NCBI RefSeq assembly: GCF_014212135.1 | Contig: NZ_JACJVQ010000016.1 | Coordinates: 17,016-81,015 of the forward strand | DNA: 64,000 nt | Reading direction: 5' to 3' | Source: Cohnella thailandensis | Lineage (GTDB): Bacteria; Bacillota; Bacilli; Paenibacillales; Paenibacillaceae | Shown: positions 26,977 through 34,938 of the stretch, piece after piece | Layout of the letters: the number at the start of each line of letters is the position of its first letter | Numbering within the stretch: the first letter of the stretch is position 1 | Translations under genes and position numbers: made by a program | The notes under the pieces: model-generated | What the model was told of the DNA's origin: nothing | The model's input: the letters and a program-made list of their open reading frames with translations, nothing else | The model's database searches: none

Positions 26977-27000
26977 CCGTTAGAATGGAAAAGTCGCAAA

Positions 27001-27030
27001 TGATAATCATTATCATAGAAATCATTATCA
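27001..27030. promoter_or_regulatory. Fur box pair upstream of the siderophore transporter operon
   Basis: TGATAATCATTATCA (27001-27015) is a perfect 7-1-7 Fur box. It is directly followed by TAGAAATCATTATCA (27016-27030), a degenerate second site. Both lie just before the start codon at 27046, so strong iron repression is expected. Confidence 0.93.
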
Positions 27031-27045
27031 CAGAAAGATGATCAT

Positions 27046-27999
27046 ATGAAACTCCGGTACTTGGTTGTTCTGTTAGTCATCCTGTCCTTTATCTCGTTGT
27101 TCGTAGGCGTGTCGGATATCCGTCCCTGGGATCTGTTCCGGCTGACGGAGGATCAAGCCGACGTGATGATGATCAGCCGGATTCCCCGGCTCGTCAGCAT
27201 TCTGATCGCGGGAGCGGGAATGAGCATTATCGGCCTTATCATGCAGCAGCTGACGAGGAACAAGTTCGTCTCGCCGACGACGGCGGGAACGACCGACTCC
27301 GCCAGCTTCGGCGTTCTCATCTCGATGGTCGTCTTCCCCGGCTCCGCCCCGCTCGTCAAGATCATAGTCGCATTCGTCTTCGCGATGGCCGGCACGCTTC
27401 TGATGATGCGCATCATGGAACGCCTGCGTTATCGCGATCCGGTGCTCGTGGCGCTCGTCGGGCTGATGTTCGGCAGCATCGTCGGTTCGGCGACCACGTT
27501 CCTGGCGCTGAAGTACGATCTGATCCAGAGCGTGTCCAGCTGGATGAACGGAAGCTTCTCGACCATCCTGAAGGGGCGGTACGAGATGCTGTACGTGAGC
27601 ATTCCGATGATCGTTCTGGCTTACCTGTTCGCCGACCGCTTCACGATCGCGGGGATGGGAGAGTCGTTCTCGGTCAATCTGGGCCTGAACTACCGTCAGG
27701 TGATGAGGATCGGGATCGTCATCGTGGCGCTTGTCTCCTCCGTCATTCTGCTGACCGTCGGCTCGCTGCCTTTTCTCGGGCTGATCATTCCGAACCTGGT
27801 GTCCTTGTACAAAGGCGACAACCTGAGAAGCAGCTTGGGGCACACGGCCGCGCTCGGGGCGGTCTTCGTGCTCGCATGCGACATCATGGGAAGAATCGTC
27901 ATCTACCCGTTCGAGGTTCCGATCGGATTGGTCGTAGGCGTGTTGGGAAGCGGCATTTTCCTCTTCCTGCTGTTAAGGAGGCGAGCCGCTCATGAGTGA
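27046..27999 (+). CDS. yclN: Iron-siderophore ABC transporter permease, YclN-like
   Basis: This 317-residue FecCD-family membrane protein has about nine hydrophobic segments. The family motif region RIPRLVSILIAGAGMSIIG is near residue 45, and GLIIPNLV with the following cytoplasmic loop contacts the ATPase. The operon order permease-permease-ATPase-binding protein equals B. subtilis yclNOPQ, a petrobactin-type importer. It overlaps the next gene by 8 bp. The exact siderophore is not shown by the sequence. Confidence 0.88.
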   Translation: MKLRYLVVLLVILSFISLFVGVSDIRPWDLFRLTEDQADVMMISRIPRLVSILIAGAGMSIIGLIMQQLTRNKFVSPTTAGTTDSASFGVLISMVVFPGSAPLVKIIVAFVFAMAGTLLMMRIMERLRYRDPVLVALVGLMFGSIVGSATTFLALKYDLIQSVSSWMNGSFSTILKGRYEMLYVSIPMIVLAYLFADRFTIAGMGESFSVNLGLNYRQVMRIGIVIVALVSSVILLTVGSLPFLGLIIPNLVSLYKGDNLRSSLGHTAALGAVFVLACDIMGRIVIYPFEVPIGLVVGVLGSGIFLFLLLRRRAAHE

Positions 28000-28942
28000 C
28001 AAGCGCAAGCTGCTGCTGCTCGCGATCGTCGCGATCGCCCTGATCGCCTTGTTCATGACGATCGAGGCGAACGGGATCTGGGAATACGTTCTACCGCGCC
28101 GGGCGAAGAAGATCGCCGCTATCGTGCTTACGGGCACCGCGATCTCCGTCTCGACCGTCGTTTTCCAGACGCTGACGAACAACAAGATTCTGACGCCGAG
28201 CCTGATCGGCTTGGACTCGCTGTACCTGCTGCTGCAGACGGCGATCGTGTTCCTCTTCGGCTCGACGACGCTAACCGCCATGAACAAGAACGTTCAGTTC
28301 GGGATCTCGACGATCGTCATGGTTGGGTTCGCCGGAATCCTGTACAAGCTGCTGTTCATGAGAAAAGGCTCCGGGACGATTTACTTCCTGCTGCTTGTCG
28401 GGATCATCTGCGGCTCCTTCTTCTCCAGCATCTCGGAATTCATGAAGATGCTGCTCGATCCGAACGAGTTCATGGTCGTCCAGGACAAAATGTTCGCCAG
28501 CTTCAACAACGTGAACGGCGATATTTTGATTCTGGCGGCGCTGGCGGCGTTGGCCGCGATTGGCTTTTTCTATCGGGACTTGAAGTTCCTCGACGTGCTT
28601 GCGCTGGGCAGGGAGCATGCCGTCAACCTCGGCGTGCCGTACGATCGGGTGTCGAAGCGGCTGCTCGTGTTCACGGCATTGATGGTGTCCGTCTCGACGG
28701 CTCTCGTCGGCCCGATTACGTTCCTCGGGTTCCTGGTCGCGAACGTGGCGTACCGTCTCATGGGCACGTTCAAGCATTCCGTCGTGCTGCCGGCAACGTC
28801 GCTCATTAGCTTCGTAGCTCTGATCGGCGGGCAGTTGATCGTCGAGCGGGTGTTCACGTTCTCGACGTCGCTAAGCGTTATCCTGAATTTTGCCGGAGGA
28901 ATCTACTTCCTATATTTGCTGCTAAAGGAGAATCGATCGTGA
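27992..28942 (+). CDS. yclO: Iron-siderophore ABC transporter permease, YclO-like
   Basis: This 316-residue FecCD permease is the partner of the preceding one. Motifs include RRAKKIAAIVLTGTAISVST near the N-terminus and GPITFLGFLVANVAYRLMG, the conserved coupling region. It overlaps yclN at its start and the ATPase gene at its end, so all three are translationally coupled. Confidence 0.88.
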   Translation: MSDKRKLLLLAIVAIALIALFMTIEANGIWEYVLPRRAKKIAAIVLTGTAISVSTVVFQTLTNNKILTPSLIGLDSLYLLLQTAIVFLFGSTTLTAMNKNVQFGISTIVMVGFAGILYKLLFMRKGSGTIYFLLLVGIICGSFFSSISEFMKMLLDPNEFMVVQDKMFASFNNVNGDILILAALAALAAIGFFYRDLKFLDVLALGREHAVNLGVPYDRVSKRLLVFTALMVSVSTALVGPITFLGFLVANVAYRLMGTFKHSVVLPATSLISFVALIGGQLIVERVFTFSTSLSVILNFAGGIYFLYLLLKENRS

Positions 28943-29697
28943 TCGAAGTGAGCCGACTATCCAAGCGTTACAACGGGAACCACGGCATTCGCGACGTCTC
29001 GCTGACGATAGGCAAAGGGGCGATCACCTCGTTCATCGGGCCGAACGGAGCGGGGAAAAGCACGCTTCTGTCCGTGATCAGCCGGCTGCTGCCGATGGAC
29101 GAAGGCACCGTGCGAATCGGGGGGATGGACGTAAGCAAGTCCGACAGCCGGGAGCTGGCGAAGGTCGTCTCGATTCTTAAGCAATCGAACCACCTGAACG
29201 TGAAGCTCACCGTCGGGGAGCTCGTCGAATTCGGGCGGTTCCCTCATTCGGCGGGACGGCTGAACGCGGAGGATCGCCGCCAAGTGGACGAAGCGATCCG
29301 TTACATGGAGCTGGAGGAGCTGCGCGGGAAGCATCTGGATAACCTGAGCGGCGGACAGAGACAAAGGGCGTTCATTGCCATGGTGCTCGCCCAGGACACC
29401 GAGTACATCCTGCTCGACGAGCCGCTCAACAATCTCGACCTGAAGCATTCGGTCCAGATGATGAAGGTGCTTCGCAGGCTGACCGACGAGCTCGGCAAGA
29501 CGATCGTGCTCGTGCTGCACGACATCAACTTCGCCGCCGCGTATTCCGATTCGATCGTCGCGCTTAAGGACGGCCGGGTCGCCCGGCACGGCGCCGCGGA
29601 CGAGATGATCGACCCCGCCGTGCTGCAAGGGATTTACGACATCGACATTCCGGTCCATGAGCTAGGCGGCCGCAAGGTATGCGTCTACTTCCGTTAA
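28939..29697 (+). CDS. yclP: Iron-siderophore ABC transporter ATP-binding protein, YclP-like
   Basis: This 252-residue ATPase starts at GTG 28939 with AAAGGAG upstream and overlaps the yclO stop. It has Walker A GPNGAGKST (residues 34-42), the signature LSGGQRQRAFIA, Walker B YILLDEPLNNLD and switch His in VLHDINFAA. It is the FepC/FhuC-like subfamily. It powers the two permeases just upstream. Confidence 0.92.
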   Translation: MIEVSRLSKRYNGNHGIRDVSLTIGKGAITSFIGPNGAGKSTLLSVISRLLPMDEGTVRIGGMDVSKSDSRELAKVVSILKQSNHLNVKLTVGELVEFGRFPHSAGRLNAEDRRQVDEAIRYMELEELRGKHLDNLSGGQRQRAFIAMVLAQDTEYILLDEPLNNLDLKHSVQMMKVLRRLTDELGKTIVLVLHDINFAAAYSDSIVALKDGRVARHGAADEMIDPAVLQGIYDIDIPVHELGGRKVCVYFR

Positions 29698-29767
29698 CGA
29701 TCGATCGGCGGAAGAACCGCCGGTTCTTCGATAAATAAACAAACATTATGCTAAGGAGTGGTCTATC

Positions 29768-30796
29768 GTGTTCAAGAAGTTTGGCAAAATCGGGTCTCTC
29801 GCCGCGGTCGCGGCGCTTTCGCTGACGGTGCTGTCGGCGTGCGGCAGCAACAACAATAATGAGGGAGCGGCAAGCCCTTCCGCGTCGGCATCGCCGTCGT
29901 CTTCCGCAGCCGCCTCCCCGTCCGCTTCTCCATCCGCGTCCGAAGCGGCGGCTCCGGCCGAAGTGACGATTACGCACGCGCTCGGCACCGCGACCGTCAA
30001 GACGAATCCGGAGAAGGTCGTCGTGTTCGATTACGGCGCTCTCGATTCGCTAGACAAGCTCGGCGTCGAGATCGCGGGCCTGCCTAAGGCTTCTCTGCCT
30101 AGCTACCTGTCGAAATACGAGGATGCCAAGTATGAAGACGTGGGTACCCTGTTCGAGCCTGACTTCGAGAAGCTGGCCGCCATGAAGCCGGATGTCATCT
30201 TCATCGGAGGACGCACCGGCGAAGCATACGAAGAGCTGAACAAGATCGCTCCGACGATTCAATCGGCGGTCGACCAAACGAAGTATCAGGAGTCGTTCAA
30301 GGAACTGGAAGGCTGGTACGGTCAGATTTTCTCGAAGCAGGCGGAGGTCGACGCCGCGCTGTCCGAGATCGCGGCGGCTCAAACCGATCTGAAAGCCAAG
30401 GCCGAGGGAGCGGGCAAGGCGCTTATCGTCCTGACGACCGGCGGCAAAATCAGCGCGTACGGATCGGGCTCGCGCTACGGAGTCATCTATGACACGTACG
30501 GCTTCACGGCGGTCGACGATTCGATCGAGTCGGGCACGCACGGCCAGAGCATCTCGAACGAATACATCTCCGAGAAGAATCCGGACGTCCTGTTCGTCAT
30601 CGACCGCGACGTCATCGCGGGCGGAGAAGGCGCGAAACCGGCCAAGGAAGTCATCGAGAACGACCTCGTGAAGAAGACGAACGCCTACAAGAACGGCAAG
30701 ATCATATACCTGGATCCGGAAGTATGGTACATCTCCACCGGCGGCCTGACCTCCGAGCTGAAGATGGTGCAGGAAGCGTCTCAAGCGGTTCAATAA
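29768..30796 (+). CDS. yclQ: Siderophore-binding lipoprotein, YclQ-like
   Basis: This 342-residue protein starts at GTG 29768 behind AAGGAG. The lipobox LSAC ends a short signal at about residue 21, followed by a Ser/Ala/Pro linker and the FepB/BtuF-type binding domain. Segments such as KVVVFDYGALDSLDKLG, DVGTLFEPDFEKLA, GKISAYGSGSRYGVI and GTHGQSISNEYIS follow the YclQ pattern closely. YclQ binds petrobactin and related catecholate siderophores. It sits 70 bp after the ATPase gene, and the IsdG-like gene follows 31 bp later. Confidence 0.9.
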   Translation: MFKKFGKIGSLAAVAALSLTVLSACGSNNNNEGAASPSASASPSSSAAASPSASPSASEAAAPAEVTITHALGTATVKTNPEKVVVFDYGALDSLDKLGVEIAGLPKASLPSYLSKYEDAKYEDVGTLFEPDFEKLAAMKPDVIFIGGRTGEAYEELNKIAPTIQSAVDQTKYQESFKELEGWYGQIFSKQAEVDAALSEIAAAQTDLKAKAEGAGKALIVLTTGGKISAYGSGSRYGVIYDTYGFTAVDDSIESGTHGQSISNEYISEKNPDVLFVIDRDVIAGGEGAKPAKEVIENDLVKKTNAYKNGKIIYLDPEVWYISTGGLTSELKMVQEASQAVQ

Positions 30797-30827
30797 CAAT
30801 GACAAGGTTCAGAGAGGAGTGACGGGC

Positions 30828-31157
30828 ATGTTCGTCATGATAAGAACGATCGCCGTCGAGAAGGGCCACGCCGACAAGGTCGTCGAGCGCTTCAGCCAGC
30901 CGGGCAAGCTGGACGGGAGGGAAGGGCTTATCGACGTCAGCGTTATGGTGAACAAGCGGGCGAAGGAGAACGACGAGGTCGTCGTCCTGATCCGTTGGGA
31001 GTCCGAGGAGGCTTGGAAGGCTTGGGAGAAGAGCCCCGAGCACATCCAGGGCCACCGCGACAGCAAGGGCAAGACGCCTCCGGAATACGTGCTGAGCACG
31101 ACGGTGAATTTGTACGACGCGAAGGCGGTCAAGAAGGGACCGGCTTCTCGGCAATAG
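30828..31157 (+). CDS. IsdG/HmoA-like antibiotic biosynthesis monooxygenase-fold protein
   Basis: This 109-residue protein has the dimeric alpha/beta barrel pattern of IsdG/HmoA heme monooxygenases: KGHADKVVERF, then DEVVVLIRWESEEAWKAWEKSPEHIQGH with the family Trp and His, then a C-terminal strand. The catalytic Asn expected near residue 6 is replaced by Arg (MFVMIRT). ATG 30828 is preferred over GTG 30819 because GAGGAG is spaced 8 bp from it. It is the last gene of the iron operon, so a role in releasing iron from a tetrapyrrole or siderophore is inferred. Activity is uncertain because of the missing Asn. Confidence 0.75.
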   Translation: MFVMIRTIAVEKGHADKVVERFSQPGKLDGREGLIDVSVMVNKRAKENDEVVVLIRWESEEAWKAWEKSPEHIQGHRDSKGKTPPEYVLSTTVNLYDAKAVKKGPASRQ

Positions 31158-31166
31158 AACATGAAG

Positions 31167-31200
31167 AAAGCGCGGAGGTACGGCTCCGCGCTTTTTTTTT
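31167..31200 (+). terminator. Terminator of the iron operon
   Basis: AAAGCGCGGAG-GTACGG-CTCCGCGCTTT with a run of nine T residues: a textbook Rho-independent terminator 10 bp after the IsdG-like gene. Confidence 0.95.
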
Positions 31201-31236
31201 AACGACAAATCATGAATCGCCCCGCTTAGGAAGCTA

Positions 31237-31369
31237 TAACGGACATGGCAGCCCCTTAGCCGCACGTTAACGCCCATCTTGAATTTTAACGGACATGAGA
31301 GACCCTTATTCTTTAAAAATCGCTTTTTCAAACGAGAAAATCATTTCTAACGGTCTCTTATGTCCGTTA
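31237..31369. repeat. TAACGGACAT-N6-CCCTTA elements including an 18-bp inverted repeat
   Basis: Direct copies lie at 31237-31258 and 31287-31308, and an inverted copy (ending in CCGTTA) at 31348-31369. TAACGGACATGAGAGACC (31287-31304) and GGTCTCTTATGTCCGTTA (31352-31369) pair with one mismatch around an AT-rich 47-nt loop, forming an 83-bp hairpin-like element. The 31201-31423 gap holds no gene. Confidence 0.75.
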
Positions 31370-31423
31370 AATTTGGCCTTCAGAGACAAGGCATTTTATT
31401 TGATCGACTGACGATTTATTGTC

Positions 31424-32341
31424 CTATTCGAACTCTATCATCAGGTCGGGGAGCGCCGTTTCGGAGTTCTCCAGCAGCTTGAACATCATGGCCGAAGCGG
31501 CCTCGGCCTTCGAGACTTTAGGCACAAGGCGGTTGATACGCTCCGGCAGGTACTCGGGACAGCCGGAGGTACAGACGACGAGCAAGTCTAGCGAAGGCCG
31601 GTACGCCAGCAGCCGCAAAGCGAGAAATTCGCCGATCACGACGACCGGACTGTCCCGGTGCCGATCCGCGAACGCACGCAGTCCCTCGTCCCCGTCGTTT
31701 GTTTGTTTGATTTTCCCCGGGTCCAATCCGCTTGCGCTACGAATCGCCTGAATCGCCGCCTGATTGTGGTAGTCCTCATGGACGACGGCGAACGTGCTTG
31801 TCTCGCCCAGGCGCGCGCGAACCGTTCGGAAAAGCTGCCCGTAATTCGGAGTCAGCTTGCGGAACAGAGAATCCTCGATCGATCCGTCAACGAGGAGGAG
31901 TGGGGAGCCGTACGGGAATTTCTCCGAAACCCGATAAAAGGAGCTCTCGCGGGCATCGATCAGGAAGACGCCGTCCAGCTTCCGCTCGGCGATGATCGAG
32001 AAATCGGGCTGCTTTGGGTCGATGCGCGTCACCATGAGATGATAGCTTTTGGCGCGGCAGCTTCGCTCGAGCTCATCGAGGAATTTGCCGTAGCTTACGT
32101 ATTTGGAGACGAGATCGGATTCCTCTCCGACGAGGAGAACGCCCAGAAGGTTCGTGCGGCCTGACGATAGGGAGCGGGCAGCCAGATTCTGCACGTAGTT
32201 CAGCTTGGCGGCCGCGTCGAGCACGCGCCGCTTCGTCTCTTCGGGAATCGTCTGGTTAGGCGCCTTGTTCAGCACGTAGCTCGCCGTCGCGATCGACACC
32301 CCGGCTTCCTTGGCCACGTCCTTCAGCGTCGTTTTCCTCAT
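31424..32341 (-). CDS. LacI-family regulator divergent from an MFS pump
   Basis: This 305-residue protein has a LacI helix-turn-helix (TLKDVAKEAGVSIATASYVL, residues 4-23) and hinge LAARSLSSGRT, followed by a shorter than usual sensor domain. ATG 32341 was chosen because the helix-turn-helix starts there and AAAGGGG lies upstream; an in-frame extension from 32425 has no such support. The gene is divergent from an MFS transporter whose promoter carries a perfect palindrome, the likely target. Ligand unknown. Confidence 0.85.
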   Translation of the reverse strand: MRKTTLKDVAKEAGVSIATASYVLNKAPNQTIPEETKRRVLDAAAKLNYVQNLAARSLSSGRTNLLGVLLVGEESDLVSKYVSYGKFLDELERSCRAKSYHLMVTRIDPKQPDFSIIAERKLDGVFLIDARESSFYRVSEKFPYGSPLLLVDGSIEDSLFRKLTPNYGQLFRTVRARLGETSTFAVVHEDYHNQAAIQAIRSASGLDPGKIKQTNDGDEGLRAFADRHRDSPVVVIGEFLALRLLAYRPSLDLLVVCTSGCPEYLPERINRLVPKVSKAEAASAMMFKLLENSETALPDLMIEFE

Positions 32342-32432
32342 TGCAGGTTCGCCCCTTTCCGCCTCATCATCCATTAACTGTATGCTATCATAATCGGGCA
32401 ACGGACGGGTGTCAAACGATTCCAAAACAGGA

Positions 32433-32461
32433 TTGACAAGGAACCCGATCGTTTCTATACT
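32433..32461 (+). promoter_or_regulatory. Sigma-A promoter of the MFS gene
   Basis: TTGACA (32433-32438), a 17-bp spacer and TATACT (32456-32461) match the vegetative consensus at eleven of twelve positions. The palindromic operator lies just downstream. Confidence 0.88.
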
Positions 32462-32468
32462 GAAATCA

Positions 32469-32482
32469 CTTAAACGTTTAAG
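32469..32482. promoter_or_regulatory. Perfect palindromic LacI operator
   Basis: CTTAAACGTTTAAG is a perfect 14-bp palindrome centred on CG, starting 8 bp after the -10 box, so it covers the transcription start. It fits repression by the divergent LacI-family protein. Confidence 0.85.
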
Positions 32483-32538
32483 CGAAGGTGTTGGCGAGAA
32501 ATTCCATCTTGTGAAAAGTCCAATGAGGAGGTGAGAGG

Positions 32539-33843
32539 ATGGAGGCGCCGCTTCAGGGTCAGCCGAGGGAGAACGATGCCGTAAGGGCGGGGCTCCCGGA
32601 AGCCGCTGCGGATCGCCCGGTTTGGCGCAACCGTCGGTTCCTGTGGCTGTTATCGGGGTTCACGGCTTCCATCTTCGGAGACAGCTTCAACGGCATCGCG
32701 CTGAGCCTATGGGTGCTCCAGACGACGGGAAGCGCCCAGCGCATGGCGGCCGTTCAGATCTGCACGATGGCGATCGCCTTCGTGTTCGGCTCGTTCGCCG
32801 GCACGATAGCGGATCGAATGGATCGCAGGAGGCTGATGCTGTTATCCGATTGGTCGAGGTGCGTCACGGCGGCTTTGTTGGGGGTAAGCTTGTTCGTGGT
32901 CGAGGCGCCTTTTGCCGTTATGCTCGTTCTGGTGTCCTTGGCGATGTTCGCGGGGTTATTCTACGGGCCGTCCTTCCAAGCGGCAACGACGCAACTGGTC
33001 GGAGCAAGCCGAGTCCAGCAAGCGTCCGGCTCGATCTATCTGTTCGACAACGTCGCCCGAATCTCGGGGCTGGCGCTGGCGGGCGTCGTCGTATCGGCGT
33101 TCGGAGGATTGGCGGCGATCCTGACGACCTCCGCGGCGTATTTGATCTCTTCGATTTGTACTCTGGCGGCAGGTAGATTTTCTTCAGGGGAACGATTCCC
33201 AGCAGGAGAGCGATCTTCTTTGGAGAGAAAGAAGCCGTCGTTCCTCCAGGATTGGCGAGGAGGGCTCTCGTACATTCGCCGAAACCCGTTGATCCGGTCG
33301 GTCGTCCTGCTGAGTCCTCTTCTCTCCGCTTTCTTCCTGACGGCCATCATGCTGGTGCAGGTCATCGCCATAAACGATTGGAAGGCGGGACCGATCGAGT
33401 TCGGGCTGATCGAGATGTGCGTTCCGCTCGGCTACGTGACGGGAGCGAGCTTCCTGATCGCGTTAGGACAACGGTTAACCCGGCGCGGCAGGCTTGTCTT
33501 TCTGGGACTCCTTCTTCTTGGCCCGATGTACTTGCTGATCTCCTCGCTTGATTCGCCCCGGCTGGCGATTCCTTTCGTTCTGCTGGGAGGACTGCTTTTC
33601 TCCTTCTGCTCCATGCTGGCTCAAGTCATTCTTAAGAGCGAAGTGGCTAGCGAATGGCAGGGAAGGGTGTTCGGGACGGTCGGGGCGATCTCGAGCGTGG
33701 CTCCTTCGTTGGGCCTTGCGATCGCCTCGGTGTTGGCGGACCGTTGGGGCGCGGCGACCGTCTTGGCATGGGAGAGCGTCGGATTGCTCGTAGTCGGCAT
33801 TGCGGCGGGGATGATATTGAAGCCGATTCGGGAGTATCGGTGA
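32539..33843 (+). CDS. MFS transporter, EntS/macrolide-exporter-like
   Basis: This 434-residue membrane protein has about 12 hydrophobic segments. The first, FLWLLSGFTASIFGDSFNGI, and the loop GTIADRMDRRRLMLLSDWSR are the MFS_3 pattern seen in enterobactin exporters and macrolide efflux proteins. GAGGAGGTGAG lies before the ATG. It has a strong promoter with a LacI-type operator. Export is the likely direction, but since the regulator is LacI-like, a sugar or glycoside substrate is possible. Confidence 0.85.
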   Translation: MEAPLQGQPRENDAVRAGLPEAAADRPVWRNRRFLWLLSGFTASIFGDSFNGIALSLWVLQTTGSAQRMAAVQICTMAIAFVFGSFAGTIADRMDRRRLMLLSDWSRCVTAALLGVSLFVVEAPFAVMLVLVSLAMFAGLFYGPSFQAATTQLVGASRVQQASGSIYLFDNVARISGLALAGVVVSAFGGLAAILTTSAAYLISSICTLAAGRFSSGERFPAGERSSLERKKPSFLQDWRGGLSYIRRNPLIRSVVLLSPLLSAFFLTAIMLVQVIAINDWKAGPIEFGLIEMCVPLGYVTGASFLIALGQRLTRRGRLVFLGLLLLGPMYLLISSLDSPRLAIPFVLLGGLLFSFCSMLAQVILKSEVASEWQGRVFGTVGAISSVAPSLGLAIASVLADRWGAATVLAWESVGLLVVGIAAGMILKPIREYR

Positions 33844-34007
33844 TTGAGGGCTATCACCTCGGCATTTACCGTGAGGGCCAGTCTCCCCTTCGGGAGAGAT
33901 TCTCAATAATTGAGTCGTAGAGTGGAAGAGCGCCTTTCCTCATGGGATTGTTCGCTCCTCCCTCGCAGTACCGTGCTTGCGCTATTTACGCAATCGCTTC
34001 TGTCCTA

Positions 34008-34682
34008 TCATGGGTGCTTGTGCTCCAAATTGTAAGATTCGGCAACGGGCGTTCCAGGCTCGGGCAGCTTCTTCAATCCGGCCGCATACAACGGACCGTG
34101 CACCAGAATGGTTGTCAGGATGCGCGCCATTTCCTCGGGCGACTCTTGCCTGCCGCTCTCCAGCCATTGTTGAATCACGCCGAGGTGCGCCGATCCCACG
34201 TACGTAGCAAAATACTTTGCCGGAACGAGGCATTCTTCTTCATTGATCAGCACGTCCGGGCTTTTCCCCAGCATCGTCTCCCGAAAAAAATCTTTAAACC
34301 TGGTCTGGAACGTCATGTCTCCCTTCGGTCCCAATGCCGCTCTCATAAATCGGCTGTGCTCGTTCAAGAACTCGAAGATGGCTACAACAAGCGGATAAAT
34401 CTCCAATCGGGGCGGCGAATGCCGCATCTCCGCTGTCACCGATGGGACCGTCTTCTTCACTAGTTTGGACAGCCGGACCATGATCTCTTCTTCGCATTTG
34501 GCCATCAGATCGTATTTGTCGTGATAATGGTCGTAGAACGTGCCGCGGTTGATTCTGGCCCGCGTCGTAATGTCTTTGACTGTAACCGTTTCGAACCCCT
34601 TCTCTTCGATCAATTCCACCAGCGCATCCCGAATCGCCTGTTTGCTGCGGACCACCCGCAGATCGGTCGTGTTCCCGCTCAT
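34008..34682 (-). CDS. TetR/AcrR-family transcriptional regulator
   Basis: This 224-residue protein has an N-terminal TetR helix-turn-helix (RDALVELIEEKGFETVTVKDITTRARINRGTFYDHYHDKYDLM region, residues 17-60) and a helical C-terminal domain of the DhaS/TetR_C type. ATG 34682 was preferred to an upstream in-frame start because GGGGGGAG lies just upstream and the product begins MSGNTTDLRVVRSKQA. It is divergent from the large SLH protein gene (start 34939). No palindrome was found in the 256-bp gap, so its target is open. Confidence 0.87.
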   Translation of the reverse strand: MSGNTTDLRVVRSKQAIRDALVELIEEKGFETVTVKDITTRARINRGTFYDHYHDKYDLMAKCEEEIMVRLSKLVKKTVPSVTAEMRHSPPRLEIYPLVVAIFEFLNEHSRFMRAALGPKGDMTFQTRFKDFFRETMLGKSPDVLINEEECLVPAKYFATYVGSAHLGVIQQWLESGRQESPEEMARILTTILVHGPLYAAGLKKLPEPGTPVAESYNLEHKHP

Positions 34683-34938
34683 CCGAATCTCCCCCCGTTT
34701 TTCCCGGAAAATTTTACCCGACACCTTGGCCAAACGTGTTCGTTAACCGACACATTCGCCATTATTGCTCGTTGAAGCCTTGCTTGTCCCGCATAATAAT
34801 AATCTACTAGATGCTCATTAAATTATAAATCCGTAGTTGGAGGAGAGCCAATAATAGACGACAAAATTCGGGAAGGCAGAATTATGACGAAATAGATCGT
34901 ATATGTAAATCGAGTCGTAGAATGTGGGAGTGTTTATC

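Noticed and set aside
33882..33897. Terminator between the MFS and TetR genes
   Set aside because: TCTCCC/GGGAGA is only a six-pair stem with no T run; not strong enough to list as a feature.
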